A stretch of 50,157 bases of DNA, from positions 1 through 50,157 of the forward strand of contig ADNK01000865.1 in the NCBI GenBank assembly GCA_000320545.1, read 5' to 3'. Under the pieces are notes generated by a model. That model did not search any database, was not told where the DNA came from, and saw nothing but the letters and a program-made list of their open reading frames with translations. Both the position numbers and the translations under genes were made by a program. This DNA is from Bigelowiella natans CCMP2755 (lineage: Eukaryota; Cercozoa; Chlorarachniophyceae). Shown here piece by piece: positions 1 through 11,573 of the stretch; within the stretch, counting starts at the first letter, position 1; every line of letters begins with the position of its first letter.

Positions 1-55
1 ATATAATTATCTAGGTGAACCTGTCCTTCACGCCGCAGGTGTCTCTTCCTCTCAC

Positions 56-971
56 CTTCACCAGGCACAGCATTAATGTTATCCATGATGCGCCTCACTT
101 CTTCTTCAATGGCTTCAGTATCATCTTCCTTAATCTCCTCCTCCATCAAGGTCTTTTCGGTCTGTCCCTCTCCTATTCTTCTTTCGATGCCGTCTCCTTG
201 CTCAAGTGCAGCTCTCTCCTCCACATCTCGTACATCTCCTCCTCCTCCTCCTCCTCCTCCCCTTTCTTCTCTTCCACCCACGGGCCTTTCTTTCCCTGCG
301 ACAACAAAGCGTTGACCATCCGTTCTCCCCCCCCCTGATGCACCAGCATCATCGTCTTTGCCACGTAGACTGGGCCTTTGCTCAGTAAAATCGTCGTTGT
401 CAGTGTTACTGCAAGGTGATTGTTTCTTATGTGATGTTTGGCTCTCTATATCTTCTCCACCTTCGTCTCTTACGACACTACTATATTTTTGGTTCGATTC
501 CTTTTCCTCTTCTTGCTCCTCTTCCTCTTTCTCTTCCCCCGCCTTCTCTTCCTCCTCTGCCTCTTCCTCCTCATGTTGTTGTTGTTGTTGTTGTTGTTGG
601 CGACGATCTTTCTTCCTATCTTGCCTTTCTCGCCTGTTGATGGTGTTGAAGAAGAAGAAGAAGATGATGATGATGATGACTAAACGATACTGATGAGGAT
701 GGTGCTCACAGACATAGCAGCAGTGACAATAGTGGTGATGATGATGGACACAACAACAGCGTATGTCGCATGCTCAACGGCATCATAATGTGCATTTTGC
801 GACATATAAGTGATATGATTATTCGTTTCATCTTTGACGGCAGTGCTCAAACAAGTACTACAACTTTAACAACTACCGATTATTCTTCTTTTTTTTCCCG
901 TCCTCTTTCTGCTGTTGGTGCTGCTGCTGGAGGTCCTGACGCTGCAGCTCGGAGAGAAATACACGGCAAGC
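56..971 (-). CDS. Acidic, Gln-rich low-complexity protein (partial, two exons)
   Basis: Two exons read on the minus strand, 971-877 and 633-56. The junction keeps phase (exon one ends with two bases, exon two supplies one). The first has acceptor CCTAG and donor CG/GTAG; the second has acceptor AACAG and donor AAG/GTGAGA. The product begins with Gln-rich sequence (ELQRQDLQQQHQQQ), then eight consecutive Gln, a long Glu-rich tract, a Gly run, and a helical acidic end (EEVRRIMDNINAVPGEG). No domain was recognised. The strong donor at the left end shows the gene continues past the window, and the acceptor at 971 shows upstream exons exist but were not found. Poly-Gln and poly-Glu are encoded by triplet repeats, so lengths may vary between alleles. 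A nuclear or scaffold role is only a guess from composition. Confidence 0.55.
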
Positions 972-1900
972 CTAGGAAAGGAGTAAGGAGGAGAATATAT
1001 AGATGTCTCACGTAAACTATTCGCAAGATAGAACATGGTGGATGCAGCTGCATAAATATAAGATCCCACACCACCTTCTTTCCCTTATTTTTCCTCTACC
1101 GCTGCTACCACCGCTGCTACTTATAATAATGATAATAGTTGTAATACTTTTCCGTGTGGTACCTTACTATCCATCGCATCATCTTCTATGTGGCCTGGAA
1201 ATGGATGGGGGGAGAAAGAAGAAGCATTGCGTAAAGATTCCATATCAATTTGTCTCTCTCGCGCACAGCTGCCCGAGAGATCGATTTCTGTGTGTTCACG
1301 TTTTTAATTGAAACACATACCACACGCCCGACACGCGTACTGGACGACCTGGCGTTTCCCTTTTCCCTGATATTACGGCATCATTGAAGGATTGGGTGCT
1401 GTATATACGTCTTGCATGTTACATATGGCAAAAATATGCGGTATTCAAAAATTTTGTATATATCGGCCCAGATTTGTTCTCTTGGAGGGGGTATTGGTTC
1501 TCCAGTGAGGAAACGAGGTAGAATGAGAGATAGAGAGACAGAGAGAAATATGTGAGAGTAGGACGGGCAAGGAGGGATCTCATCGAATTCACTACGGATT
1601 TGCTTATATTTGCACAACAACAACAACAACAACAAAAACAACTGCTGCTACAATTGCTACCGATAGCCTCATTGTTGTCTCTGGAATCTTGCAAGCTTTG
1701 AATATAGTAGAGAAATAATTGAGATGATGGTCATCATCATCATCATCATCATCATAATCATCATCATCCTTATAGCTATCATCTTCGTTTTATAAGAGTG
1801 CACTTATCAATCACTGCATCTCTACTACATCTTCTCCATCCAATATCACCCTCCTCCTCCTCCTCATACTCATACTCTCCAATTTACTACCCTTGCACAG
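972..1900. other. Stretch without a confident gene
   Basis: This stretch holds short simple repeats: an ACA run near 1617-1640, a CAT run near 1733-1756 and a CTC run near 1850-1864. A short minus-strand frame near 1663-1605 begins with Met followed by a Val-rich hydrophobic run and could be a signal peptide, but the Val run comes entirely from the triplet repeat. The upstream exons of the minus gene and the 5' end of the next plus gene should lie here; I could not fix them. Confidence 0.3.
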
Positions 1901-2989
1901 CACGAATCTTGGAACCAACTCATCGATTATGCGACTATCAGTGTTGATTTAGCATCACATCGTCACATGGTGATTGTTGTGCCGAGTCGAGTGAGCAACA
2001 CAAGCGAATAATTAGCCAATAACACAAGGAAACAGCTCTTTTATTCAAAGTTTGGAGCCCATCAGTGTACAGGGAAAGAGAGAAGAGATACAACAGAGAG
2101 GGGTGTAAGAAGGCAGTAGTTTCAAAGTGTCGCAGAGCTATCACAGATTCCACCTTTGCATATCTTCTTGTCTCACGTGACCCTTAAGTACCGCAATATC
2201 TGTAGTAGACGAATTACGTTATTGGCAGGGAGTGATGATGATGACTGGAGCAGGGAAGAGGAGATGATGATAGGCGAATGACAAACGACTATGCATCATT
2301 GCTCTACCTTCTGCCTCATCAGTCTTCACGACCGATGTCTGATGCTATTTGCCCCAAGTTCCGTTATACACACACACACACACACACACACATTATGTAT
2401 ATTATAATATTTATGAAACAGGAGTATGACGTACGTATTAAGCGAAGCTTTGCACACAAATACATTGGTTGAGAAACATCATCGGAAAACAGGCTGGTGG
2501 GTGAGAAAAAAAATATCGATGAGAGTGCTCTTTGAACGGCAACAAGACACGACAGCTAACCAACCGTGAGGCCAAGATATTTGACGATTGCTTCAAATGA
2601 CCTTCCCAGGCACCTTCACAAACGTGAGAAGAGAGCAGAGGATAATAAACTGGGTATACCCACACACACACACATACACATAGTTAAATACCTTGATATC
2701 AATGCCAGATTTGTTATGGTCGTGTGCCCACCTATTCACAAATCTTACGTCAACCACAAAATTGGTGGATGAAAATAAACAAAAACAAGCCAACACGCTC
2801 ACAGTTATAAATATGCACATGCATATACGGACAAAATGACTCATATGCCATCATCTTTATGATAGTGTGAAATCTATCGTCACGTTTGCTCTTCCCATCC
2901 CAAGAAGACTGAAGTCTGGGCATTTTATATCTATAAGAAAGATGCAAAAACTTTAGTTCAAGCCATTTGTCGTGAGGAAACACACACAC

Positions 2990-3052
<63 letters not shown>

Positions 3053-3741
3053 GAGGAGGCTGAAACTCTTCACATGCATACATTCTAGTCACCAAACCTG
3101 TAATTCTCATCATCAGGGTGACCCCCGATGTTGATTCCATTTCCGGTGTTCCTCCCCAGAAAATCGGTCCCCTGTAAAAGAGTATAATGATGATGTGGTA
3201 AGAGTACCGAGCATGGAAAGGAGCAAAGAGCAGAAAAGGGGAACAAAAAGAGTGTTGACTCTCATCATCAGCTTTCCGAAGCTACTCATGCTACCTTTTG
3301 GACATTTTGCAGAATTTTTTGGGCTTGGGTCTGAGCAGGAAGGAGTTAACAGACATATACATAAGCATAATTAAGCGTGCATTTCCTATCACTCATAAAG
3401 AAGCTTTAGTTGTGGTATCTCTTTCAGATACCTGGTGCGATGATAAAGAGAAGAGAAGGCTGTTCCCGCCCCTCAACCGTCTCCACCGTGGAAGAGGTGC
3501 CTTTCTTTCGTTCTATATAGTGAGGGTTGCTATTCTGTATTTTGTCTTCGGTTTTTAAATGCGCTTGTCTGATGCAGGTGTTGATCTACACGCCCCCCTT
3601 AACTCACCCCCCTAATACCGTCACAGCCATCCGAGACCGCACAACTCCGAGATGGGAAACGACCAGAGCGGCCATCAAGACAATTTTTAGCCGAGCCGGA
3701 GACATTAGGCTGGGGCCGGATCATATCCACCCACTTCGCTG
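1901..3741 (+). CDS. Unrecognised multi-exon gene
   Basis: Best-supported exons are 2323-2362 (SSRPMSDAICPKF), 2610-2623 (RTFTN) and 2905-2971 (KTEVWAFYIYKKDAKTLVQ), which join in phase with good acceptors (CATCAG, TCCCAG, CCCAAG) and donors (GTGAGA, GTGAGG). Likely further exons are 1901-1940, about 3118-3173 (VTPDVDSISGVPPQKIGPL), 3439-3516 and a last exon from about 3577 ending in TGA at 3741 (residues GDIRLGPDHIHPLR). Not all junction phases between these are resolved. A GA repeat at 2993-3048 lies in an intron, just after the donor at 2972. No family was recognised. Some parts also read open on the minus strand, so the strand is inferred from splice signals and from facing the minus gene at 3971. 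Confidence 0.4.
2369..2391. repeat. (AC)n microsatellite
   Basis: Dinucleotide AC run in an intron of the unrecognised plus gene, just downstream of the donor at 2363. A poly-Thr/His frame through it is a repeat artefact. Confidence 0.9.
2991..3048. repeat. (GA)n microsatellite
   Basis: Near-perfect GA dinucleotide run of more than 50 bases, intronic, preceded by a short ACAC run. Confidence 0.9.
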
Positions 3742-3970
3742 AGTAGGACGACCCCACATCAGCCGCCCGGGCAGGCAGGGATTGGGGACCTTCATAATGG
3801 TCCCACGAGTTCTGGTAGCTGTTGTTGTTCTCTTTTTTAAGCCGGAAACTTCATACATGAGGCCTTCACCAAATAGCATGCATAAATAGTCATTATTTTA
3901 CCCTTAAAACATCCTAGTTCTAATAACAATAATCAAAGTAATGATGAAGATAAAGATACTACCAACGTAT

Positions 3971-4348
3971 TCAACTGTAGCCACATGTTTTCGTTTGTGT
4001 TAGGTGATTTTCCCATGTAGGAACCCAATGCGCGACGACAGTTGTTGTCGCAAGGGGAACCAAAGAGGCGGTTTTCCCCGTACGACAAGTTTTCGGTATT
4101 GCCACAGTCCGAGTCACCCTTCGATTAACATTTTCATCAGGATTAATGGGAATTTTCATTTGCGACAAACTTGGGTCGATGTCATCGTCCAGATCGCAAA
4201 AATTGGAGCACGCTCTGCGCAAAATGTCGAAAAATATTAGGTCATACGTGAGTAACAAAGGCTCAGTATTACTTGTTCACAACTGCAACAGAGGGAATTT
4301 ATACATTGGATCGTGGTATGGGATATTGTCGTAGGAAATAAACGGCAT
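3971..4348 (-). CDS. Small protein of about 100 residues, possibly two exons
   Basis: Reads from ATG at 4348 (MPFISYDNIPYHDPMYKFPL) through a short first exon, then exon 4224-3971 after acceptor TTTTGCGCAG, ending CGYS-stop. The donor (CA/GTTGTG) is weak but the phases match. The second exon has a plausible composition (ACSNFCDLDDDIDPSLSQMK) and its stop faces the preceding plus gene. The start lies 37 bases from the start of the MOB-family gene on the other strand, which leaves almost no room for separate promoters. No family was recognised. The first exon could be chance; the second is better supported. Confidence 0.35.
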
Positions 4349-4385
4349 GTTTTACCAATAAAAATTGCTACGATTCTTTGATGTT

Positions 4386-6276
4386 ATGAGGTTCCACAAC
4401 CGAAGAAGGCCAAACAAGCTAGCTCCTTGGGGCGGCTGCTACACGTACGGCCTGCATGTGTTTTTTCATGTCTAGATTCGTTGACGCTTTTCCAGTTTCG
4501 AAAAAGAAAGTTAAACAATCTTTCAACTCACCACTCTCTTATCTGAGCTGGGCTAAACATTTTAATTCTTTCGGTGAGAGTAATAGATGTTAAAAGAGAC
4601 GAGATCTTGACGTTGTCCACATCCAACTTGACAAATTTGAAGTAAATTATATGGATTCATTCTCAAAAATCAACCACGTTCCTGATTTTAGTCTCCCAAT
4701 CATTTAGAAGTCTCGGCAATGCTCCGGAGATTGACATCTCGATTTTCCCGTCTCGAACGACTTACGAAGAAGAATATGCAACATTTGCCTTCACCTCCGA
4801 AGCTGAGAGGCTGCCGTAGGATCGTGATGCTATCCATGGTATCTATTTCTCTTTGTGATTGATGAGATTCTTCTTCATGCACCTCTCCCTGTTTTCAGGG
4901 TTCGTGTGGCATGTTTCTCGCTGGGTCACTGGGATATTCCCTCATTGTAGCGTCTTTCTTCACATTTTTACGTACGTGATGGGACAAAATACCTATTTCC
5001 CCCCGTCCTATCGCATTATCACCTTTAGGTTGCTGCTGAGGCATTTGGGTCGTCTTACAGGAGCGGTGGCGAGGAGAAGCTGTACTTCGTACCTCATTAC
5101 ACGCTAGAGCGACAGCATATGGCGGAAAAAGCAAAATCTGCACACTTCGATCTTCTGGTTGGGTTCGACAATAGAAATAACACGTCATACATTGCGAATT
5201 CATCCATCGGGACTGGGGACTTTAATGGAAAGCTGATACAGGCTGCAGTAATGTGTCCCCCGGGGATTAACTACAACGATTGGCCCAAAGCAAATATGGT
5301 AGACTTGTACAATGATATCGGATGTATTGTGCACGATCTTAAGAATGACTGCACGGAACGCGCTTGCCCTACAATGAGATTCAGCAGAAACCAATGGCAC
5401 GTACACGCTGACGTCCATGGGAGGGATACCTACGATAGCGCGCCCTCGACAATCGATGCTAAGATGAGCGAGGCAGCATTTTACCTGGGAAACGATTATT
5501 TTAACCTGGCACTTCCTCCTTGGAAGGAAAAAGTTCACATTAACAACAACAGCAACAACTCAGACTCTACCAAGTTGTACCATACAGATGTCGCCCACCT
5601 TGTTGCACTCAATATGGCGCTCGTACTCACGCATCTCCGGCATCACAATGCATCTGGCCATATTCGAGGAATCAGTGCCACGTCCTCCTCAATCCGTTCT
5701 TCTAGATTCAAACATGGTGGCTTATGCTCTTCAGCAGAATCCTCCTCCACATCAGTATCGACAACATCATCATCATCTTCTTCAATAAGCCGTAACACAT
5801 TAACCAAATCACAAGAGTTCCAGGTCTGCCTCTCAAGATTCTTACTCTTCACTGCATACAACGATGTAAGGGAAAACAGCGGATGTTGGAAAATAGGAAG
5901 GAAAGAGAGAAGGGAGAAGAACATATTGTAGTTCACCGAATAATATTTGCAATTTTCTTAATATCGCAAAACGTTTGTATTGGTTTACCACCACTCGAGT
6001 CATCTTCTCCCCACCTTCACTTTCCAATCTATCATACAACCATCATTCATGCTCTCACCATGACCAGCAAGTATGACACATTCATCATACCAAACGGATT
6101 TTCTGTCTCAGATTCTTCTCTGGGACCTTCATTCTGGGGTGCTGGACAGGTGGATGCCTGATCTTACCAGGCAAATGAGAGCGTTCCAGGAGAATGCTCG
6201 CAAGCTGCGACGTGGTCAGAAGCCTGGAGACAAGGATGGTGGTTACGATGGAGATTTCAAAGGGACCAGCATCTAA
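4386..6276 (+). CDS. Divergent MOB/phocein-family protein
   Basis: Four exons: 4386-4444, 4708-4815, 5061-5865 and 6112-6276. All junction phases agree, giving 378 residues. The third exon carries the MOB fold: CPPGINYNDWPKANMVDLYNDI matches the family segment (PEGxDxxxW..N.VDFFNQI), followed by CTERACPTM (zinc-ligand Cys pair), QWHVHADVHGRDTY..A, the YF-containing segment, and a helix with HLRHH standing where the His ligands are expected. MOB proteins are small kinase or phosphatase adaptors (Hippo/NDR and STRIPAK pathways). About 55 Ser-rich residues are inserted before the last helix (QEFQVCLSRFLLFTAYND), and the protein has a basic C-terminal tail ending FKGTSI. It is longer than the usual 210-240 residues. 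The first exon (MRFHNRRRPNKLAPWGG) is less certain. Introns are 245-263 bases. Confidence 0.75.
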
Positions 6277-6878
6277 TTAAAACATTGTGATTAAACTCTA
6301 TCTCGACAATTGCATTGAGAACAGCATTCATTCACTTTTTACAATTCCGTTGATTTTTTCTGAGTCCACACGCCACGCATGCTTTCTACATTATGCTAGT
6401 AGCTCATTCTACAAACCACGTACGCACGTGCGCTGTGCTTGCATCCGACCCAATTGCATTCCATCATTTCTCTCACATCATGCGTGCATTTCTAGCAGAT
6501 CTAGCAGAAACTAGATGTGCATGCACGATGGCGACATGCTAGTATTTGAGCGTAGTATGTAATCCGTACGTTCGCTGTATCGAAGCTGTGACGCTTAATC
6601 GCAACATGCACGTAGTGTGCACGCATCTAAACAACTCGATGTAAAGACCGCGTCTGCCATCCTACAGCGCGCACTGCGGCTGGTTGTTTTTTTTGACTAT
6701 GAACGCGCTTGTGTACGCTGCATGTTATGTGCATGATTGAGCCTAATCTAAATCTCATTAATAGCAAACTGAAAACCTAAATGCTATCTTTGAGATGCAT
6801 AATGAGCATTGTACAAATCAAAGTAACCACTATATGATTCGTGCATTGGAGTTTTTGAAAGTCTGAGACAGGAGAAAG
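6277..6878. other. 3'-3' spacer with GCATGC/CTAGC-rich vocabulary
   Basis: This lies between the convergent stops of the MOB-family gene and the Nudix gene. It has no long microsatellite. It holds many alternating purine-pyrimidine and palindromic words: GCATGC near 6378 and 6521, CTAGCAGATCTAGCAG near 6492, ACATGCTAG near 6536, CGTACGCACG near 6419. The same style appears in the other four large convergent spacers. Poly(A) signals of both genes should lie here, but none was certain by eye. Confidence 0.6.
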
Positions 6879-7374
6879 CTAGTCATCTTCCCCGTAGCAT
6901 TTGCCCCCGTCCAGCGCTTCGCGGCTATCCAAACTCTCCAACTGGTAACAGGCAGACGTGCCAATCATGACATGAAATCAGCATGTATGAATGAGCACTT
7001 GATTCTTTGCACAACAGCATACATACACTCGCGCACACAGAATTGTTTGGGCAACACCCAGACATTATGTTGGAACTAGAAAAGGTTAGCAATACCCGTA
7101 ACAGATTTGGTGCATCCTCTGGAAGAAGTTGGTCGACTTCGTTCACGAAGTATACCTAAAAAAAAAGGAGGTAGATGAGGTATCGACGGAAAGGGTAGAC
7201 TTCGTCGCATTCTTCTTCCTATTACTACACACACATAAATACACAAACACAGGCGCGTGCGGGCAAAGGCATTCAAGCGACCTTCTTGTTTTTTAAAACA
7301 AAGCGAAACATGTAGCGAGGGTTGTTTTGACCATCAGCAACACCCACACGTTATTATATTCCTCCTGCCCTAGC

Positions 7375-7405
<31 letters not shown>

Positions 7406-8825
7406 CCTGTAGCGCTTGAGTACGTCCTGCAAGAATCGATGTAGCAGAAAAGCCGTAAGACCCCAAATCCTATGGGGCCCTCCTGCGAACTCAAGGGATG
7501 GAACCTGTAATTTTAGCACTTACAATTAAAATGAAGAAATGGCTCAAGAGGGCATGACATCCAAAATACGGTGATGATGATCATTGATGCCGATTTGATA
7601 ATAACAGTAATTATGATGTAGAACAGCCACCAATGCCCTTCTCGCGAAGCAATAAAAGAGAAAAGGCGTAATGATAGCATGCTCATTCAAAGCTGACTAA
7701 CCCCGTCGACTTCGTCGACAATCCAATTTTCCTTCTGGAGGAGATCTTCTACTGGAATGGTGAATGCCGCCTTCACATAAAACACATATGTTTCGGTGTC
7801 GTTCTTATGAAAACAGTATATGCAGCAACATACCTGGACTTCATCGGGATTCATATTGGAGAAGTCGTAGTCTTCTATGTCTCCCATCCAGCCTACTACC
7901 GGTGTTACTGATGATGATGAAGAAGAAGAAGAATAAGGAGAAGAAGAAGATGTGATTGATTACCATGTGCATATGTTGCTGACAATGTATCATGAATTTC
8001 TTTGTCGCTCGTTCGTTCATTTGTTTCTGTGTTTGTGTAAGCGACCGACCGGAAACTCCGACTAACTTTGCAATCGTCCCCCAGTCGCAGCGAAGGACCT
8101 TTCAAATGCCATCACTTAGGGAAATGACCCGAAATCTGTGCATTTCGACCCATCTTTCTCCCTCATATACGATGAGCCAGTCGTGTATTATCACCATTAT
8201 TATAATTCAGTTATTAAAAATGCTGCTGTGTTGTGGCAGATGAACAGATAGGTAGCAATGCAAGTGTGCATGTGACAGTAGTAGGAAAAATTGATACCCC
8301 ACAGACATCCTTAACACCGTCGATACCCATTTCCTCCTTCATCTCACGTAGGCAGGTCTCTACGATGTTCGCGTCTGCTCGATGTTCATGGTACCGATAT
8401 CACCATATATGCATAGACAGTGTCAACACAGGAGAAAACACCGCATCATCAGGATATATGTATTAAATATCAAGGACATAGAATCATGAGGAAGAAACGA
8501 GAATACCCTTTTTATTATCCACGATGCCGCCGGGAAAGCATACCTAGTAGGTCGTGTTCGTAATGTTATTTTGGTGTGCGGTGGCGGCAGGGAGAGCGGA
8601 GGATTTCAGATGATACTGCATGGATAAATGAAGAGTTTGGTATGGAATGTGCTGATCTGAGGATATCGTCATCATCATTATTATCGTAATCCAAACCTGG
8701 CTTTTGTGTGACCGCACAGTGGCAGACCTGTATTGAAATAATACGCTAGCAACACCCTGTGCATTGCAGAGTGGCAGCATCACTGACGCACGCTTCTCCG
8801 CATATCTGGGAAGCTGCCGTGGCAT
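6879..8825 (-). CDS. Nudix hydrolase, CoA pyrophosphatase type
   Basis: Nine exons (8825-8697, 8543-8507, 8374-8298, 8098-8050, 7907-7834, 7770-7702, 7504-7406, 7155-7096, 6941-6879) join in phase to a 218-residue protein. The peroxisomal NUDT7/Pcd1 family hydrolyses CoA and acyl-CoA to 4'-phosphopantetheine and 3',5'-ADP. Visible family marks are KRASVMLPLC, then RSATVRSHKSQVCFPGG (the CoA-specific R-x-H-x-x-Q-V-x-FPGG block), the Nudix helix CLREMKEEMG, VTPVVGWMGD, MNPDEV before VEDLL, and HRIWGLTAFLLHRFL near the end. The C-terminus is GKCYGEDD; I see no SKL-type peroxisome signal. The donor at 8049 (G/GTCGGT) and the 63-base intron with acceptor GTGAAG (7771-7833) are the weakest splice sites. 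A TAC repeat sits in the intron after 7406. Confidence 0.85.
7377..7405. repeat. (CTA)n trinucleotide repeat
   Basis: CTA run in the Nudix gene, immediately after the donor at 7405. Read through, it would add a poly-Val tail before a stop, so splicing here determines the C-terminus. Confidence 0.85.
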
Positions 8826-8950
8826 CCGGTGTAAATACCTTTCATGGTGGGATTATAAGTTGGTGAGCGTGCTGTTTTAGCGCGTTGACATATCCTTTTC
8901 TTCATCCCCATTTCCCCAAATGGGATACTCGTTTGCCTCGTTAGCACCAC

Positions 8951-11150
8951 TCACTTGCGAATCATGAAGATGTGCTTTGACTTGAAACCCATATCGAGGA
9001 ACATTTTCCTTCTCTGTTGAATGGCAGTGTTCTTATGATAAAGCAGGATAAAATAGGTGGCAACAATACCTTCAGTCGGCGCTCTGAGATCTTTTCCGTA
9101 TGAAATGGCCGCAAAACCTGAGCAAAACGACTCAGCGACAATTTTTACAAAATTCTACAGAAAAGTAGAAAGGTCTATAGCCGTCGTTCCTGACTTTTCT
9201 GAGTTCTGTCATTCTGTTCTCCCCAAGCAGAATCGCACATATGTGAAGTGTCTCCTGAAAAGAAAAGGTAGAGAGAAGGGTATTACTACTTCCATGTAAG
9301 AATACACGTCCTCTTATCCTACCTCTCGGTCTCTAAGTGCAGCAGCTAAAGCGGGTGTGGTGAAGTTCTGGACTAGATGATTCAAGTCTTTTTGCTTATC
9401 CTGAGAATTGAATGAAGACACCGCAGGATAATATGTTTCCAATCATATCATCATCATACTCTTCATATAAATAATTGTACACAGTGCACCTCAAATATGA
9501 CGCCATGGGCTTTGATAGAATTGATCTCAAGCCCAGTAAACCTGCATAGTGGAAGAGCAAACAGCTGTTTGTTGGTGCGTATGCAGATAACTCGCATGCA
9601 ATGTGTGTTTTGGTGATTACTAAACTCGTCAAATTTCCTCTGCTGTGCAGGCGGTAGGTTTGCCGTAGAAGCAGAATCATCTTCGCTTGGTGTCCATCTC
9701 CGAAAGTTGGTCACATTTGCCCCAGAGCCTGCATACCCATGCGAAAGACGCTATGTGCTTTGATTCGAATGGTTCAAAATAAAACCAACTTACGTTTGTC
9801 GTCCACCCTCACCATCCATCGTCCTCTTTTATGTTTCCCTTTCGACTGCAGATGGAAACACACGTCACATGAAGCTAAAAGGTGAAAATGCTGATAGCGA
9901 CATTCAATAATGCATTTCCAATCGATTGTTCTAGGAAGGGCCCTATCAACACAGCTTCACACACCATCATATTTTCAAGACTTTTTGCACCTTGGAAGTT
10001 GTGCAAAAGCAGGCGGTTCTGAATCTGCGCCTGATCCTCCTCATTGCTGCCTGAATGTGCATATTTAGATGGTCGGGGCAAACTGAGGGAGGAGGGGGGC
10101 ACTAAGTTCCGAATGGAACGGAAGGTTTATCGGAGGGAATCGGGCCACAAAAACGTACCAGAAACTACGAAATAATAAACACTACCAAATCTCCAACATG
10201 ATTTGTTGATCATGCTTTAGAGAGGATACTTTGAAAGGAGAATAGCTTGAAATATCGAACGAATTACCAAGGTAAATATGCCATAGATCTATGTTTCAGA
10301 TATGATGCTGCCTACTCATTACATGTCATTTAATGTCGGACTCGGTTCATCAGTATTCGAAGACACCACAGCAACTCGAAATTAGACTAGAATTTGCATC
10401 TTTTTCTAGTTTTCTGCGCTCATTTGCATTGTCGTAGATGTAAATCAGCTGGTAAATGGGTTCAATGATGTGTTCGCTGCGTTTTTAGCCGTGAGCTCGT
10501 GAAAAAATATTCACTTCACAGGAGAAAATATTCAGCAATTAATGTAGAGACATACACATTGTGTTGTCGTAGTTGAAAAATTTGTTGTTGTATCTCACAA
10601 GCATCCTCCACATAGTCTGGAATGGCGGACGACTCCATGATAGGTTGGAGGTTATCCCATACCTTCATCTATCTCATCATGCTGGCTTCCTCCTTCATGG
10701 TCAGTGCAACACCTTTAATAAAATCAGTATTCATTTTACGTAGAGAGAGAGGAAGACTTTTCCCGAGTATCGAGTGTTTAATTGCGCTCCACTCACGTGA
10801 AAACCGATGCGGTAAATTTGACTTAATTTGGGAATGACAGAGATCTGAAGCTGGCTTGGATCCTCAAAAACTTGTGGAAGGTGAATACATAGATCTAAAT
10901 TTTATCTTTTCGTATTCCCCGGAGTAAGATTGTGCATTGTGATCGATAATTAACCAGCTGTCAAGGATGGGGTCCGTCAGTTGGAGCAGCTGGAGGAACG
11001 TGCCATTGTCCAACCGTCCTCTGGATCTGAAGAAGGTCCTTCTGTTTCACATGAATTTCTTCAGTATGTTTACTGATTGATTCTCGAATTTCAACTCGTT
11101 CAAGTCTTACATGTTAAAAATTTTCTTCCAATAACCAAAGGTTTCGATAT
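8951..11150 (-). CDS. Unrecognised multi-exon gene upstream of the Nudix gene
   Basis: Phase-consistent 3' exons are 10050-9965 (ending GAKSLENMM), 9845-9794 (SKGKHKRGRWMVRVDDK), 9728-9490 (starting about SGANVTNFRRWTPSED) and 9154-8951 (NFVKIVAESFCSGFAAISYG, ending SKHIFMIRK-stop). Further convincing minus-strand coding lies near 10476-10320 (EHIIEPIYQLIYIYDNANER), 10680-10570 (VWDNLQPIMESSAIPDYVED), 10870-10795 (VFEDPSQLQISVIPKLSQIY) and 11030-10870 (NGTFLQLLQLTDPILDSWLI). Some of those upstream junctions do not keep phase in my model. The open frames are too short and numerous to be chance. No family was recognised. The final stop overlaps a perfect donor (AA/GTGAGT), so the gene might instead splice into the Nudix exons. 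Confidence 0.5.
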
Positions 11151-11234
11151 CCTAGGCCACCATCTTGATGTTTCCAAGTACTCTCTCCACCTCACCTATC
11201 TCTCTTGTCCTTCTTCTTCAACTCAAATTTACTC

Positions 11235-11573
11235 ATGATAAATGGAAGAATATCTCAAGAAAGTATTATTTTCATTAGGTATTACGCTTTCAGCGCCATT
11301 GCAATGGTGATCCTTGTTGCCCTGGGGGCAATAATCTTTGTGTTCGCGCGCAGAAGATTCTTTTCCAAGGCAAGAAGAAGAAGTATCGATGAAAATATTG
11401 AAGTTATTGTGCCCTTGACGTCGCACGAAAGAGTAACTTCCATAGAGATGTTGCAGCAAGAGTCGTGCTGTGAACGTGCCTGCAAACGGATGGGATTGGT
11501 TCGAAGCAGAAGGCGTAAGGAGACAAAGTCTGTCTCTAAAAAGCTTCAACCATGGGAAGTGAAAGACTTTTAG
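11235..11573 (+). CDS. Small single-pass membrane protein
   Basis: This is one open frame of 112 residues from ATG at 11235. After a short N-terminus it has one strong membrane helix (FSAIAMVILVALGAIIFVFA), followed at once by a basic stop-transfer run (RRRFFSKARRRS). The predicted cytoplasmic tail includes a CCERAC cysteine cluster and many Lys/Arg, ending KLQPWEVKDF. Topology is inferred as N-outside from the positive-inside rule. A possible acceptor (TTTCATTAG) just before GTATTACG means upstream exons cannot be excluded. No family was recognised. It faces the aminotransferase gene across a spacer of about 1 kb. Confidence 0.55.
   Translation: MINGRISQESIIFIRYYAFSAIAMVILVALGAIIFVFARRRFFSKARRRSIDENIEVIVPLTSHERVTSIEMLQQESCCERACKRMGLVRSRRRKETKSVSKKLQPWEVKDF

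Noticed and set aside
7377-7405. Regularly spaced triplet runs as a CRISPR-like array
   Set aside because: These and the other CTA, GAT and CAT runs are simple microsatellites with no spacers.
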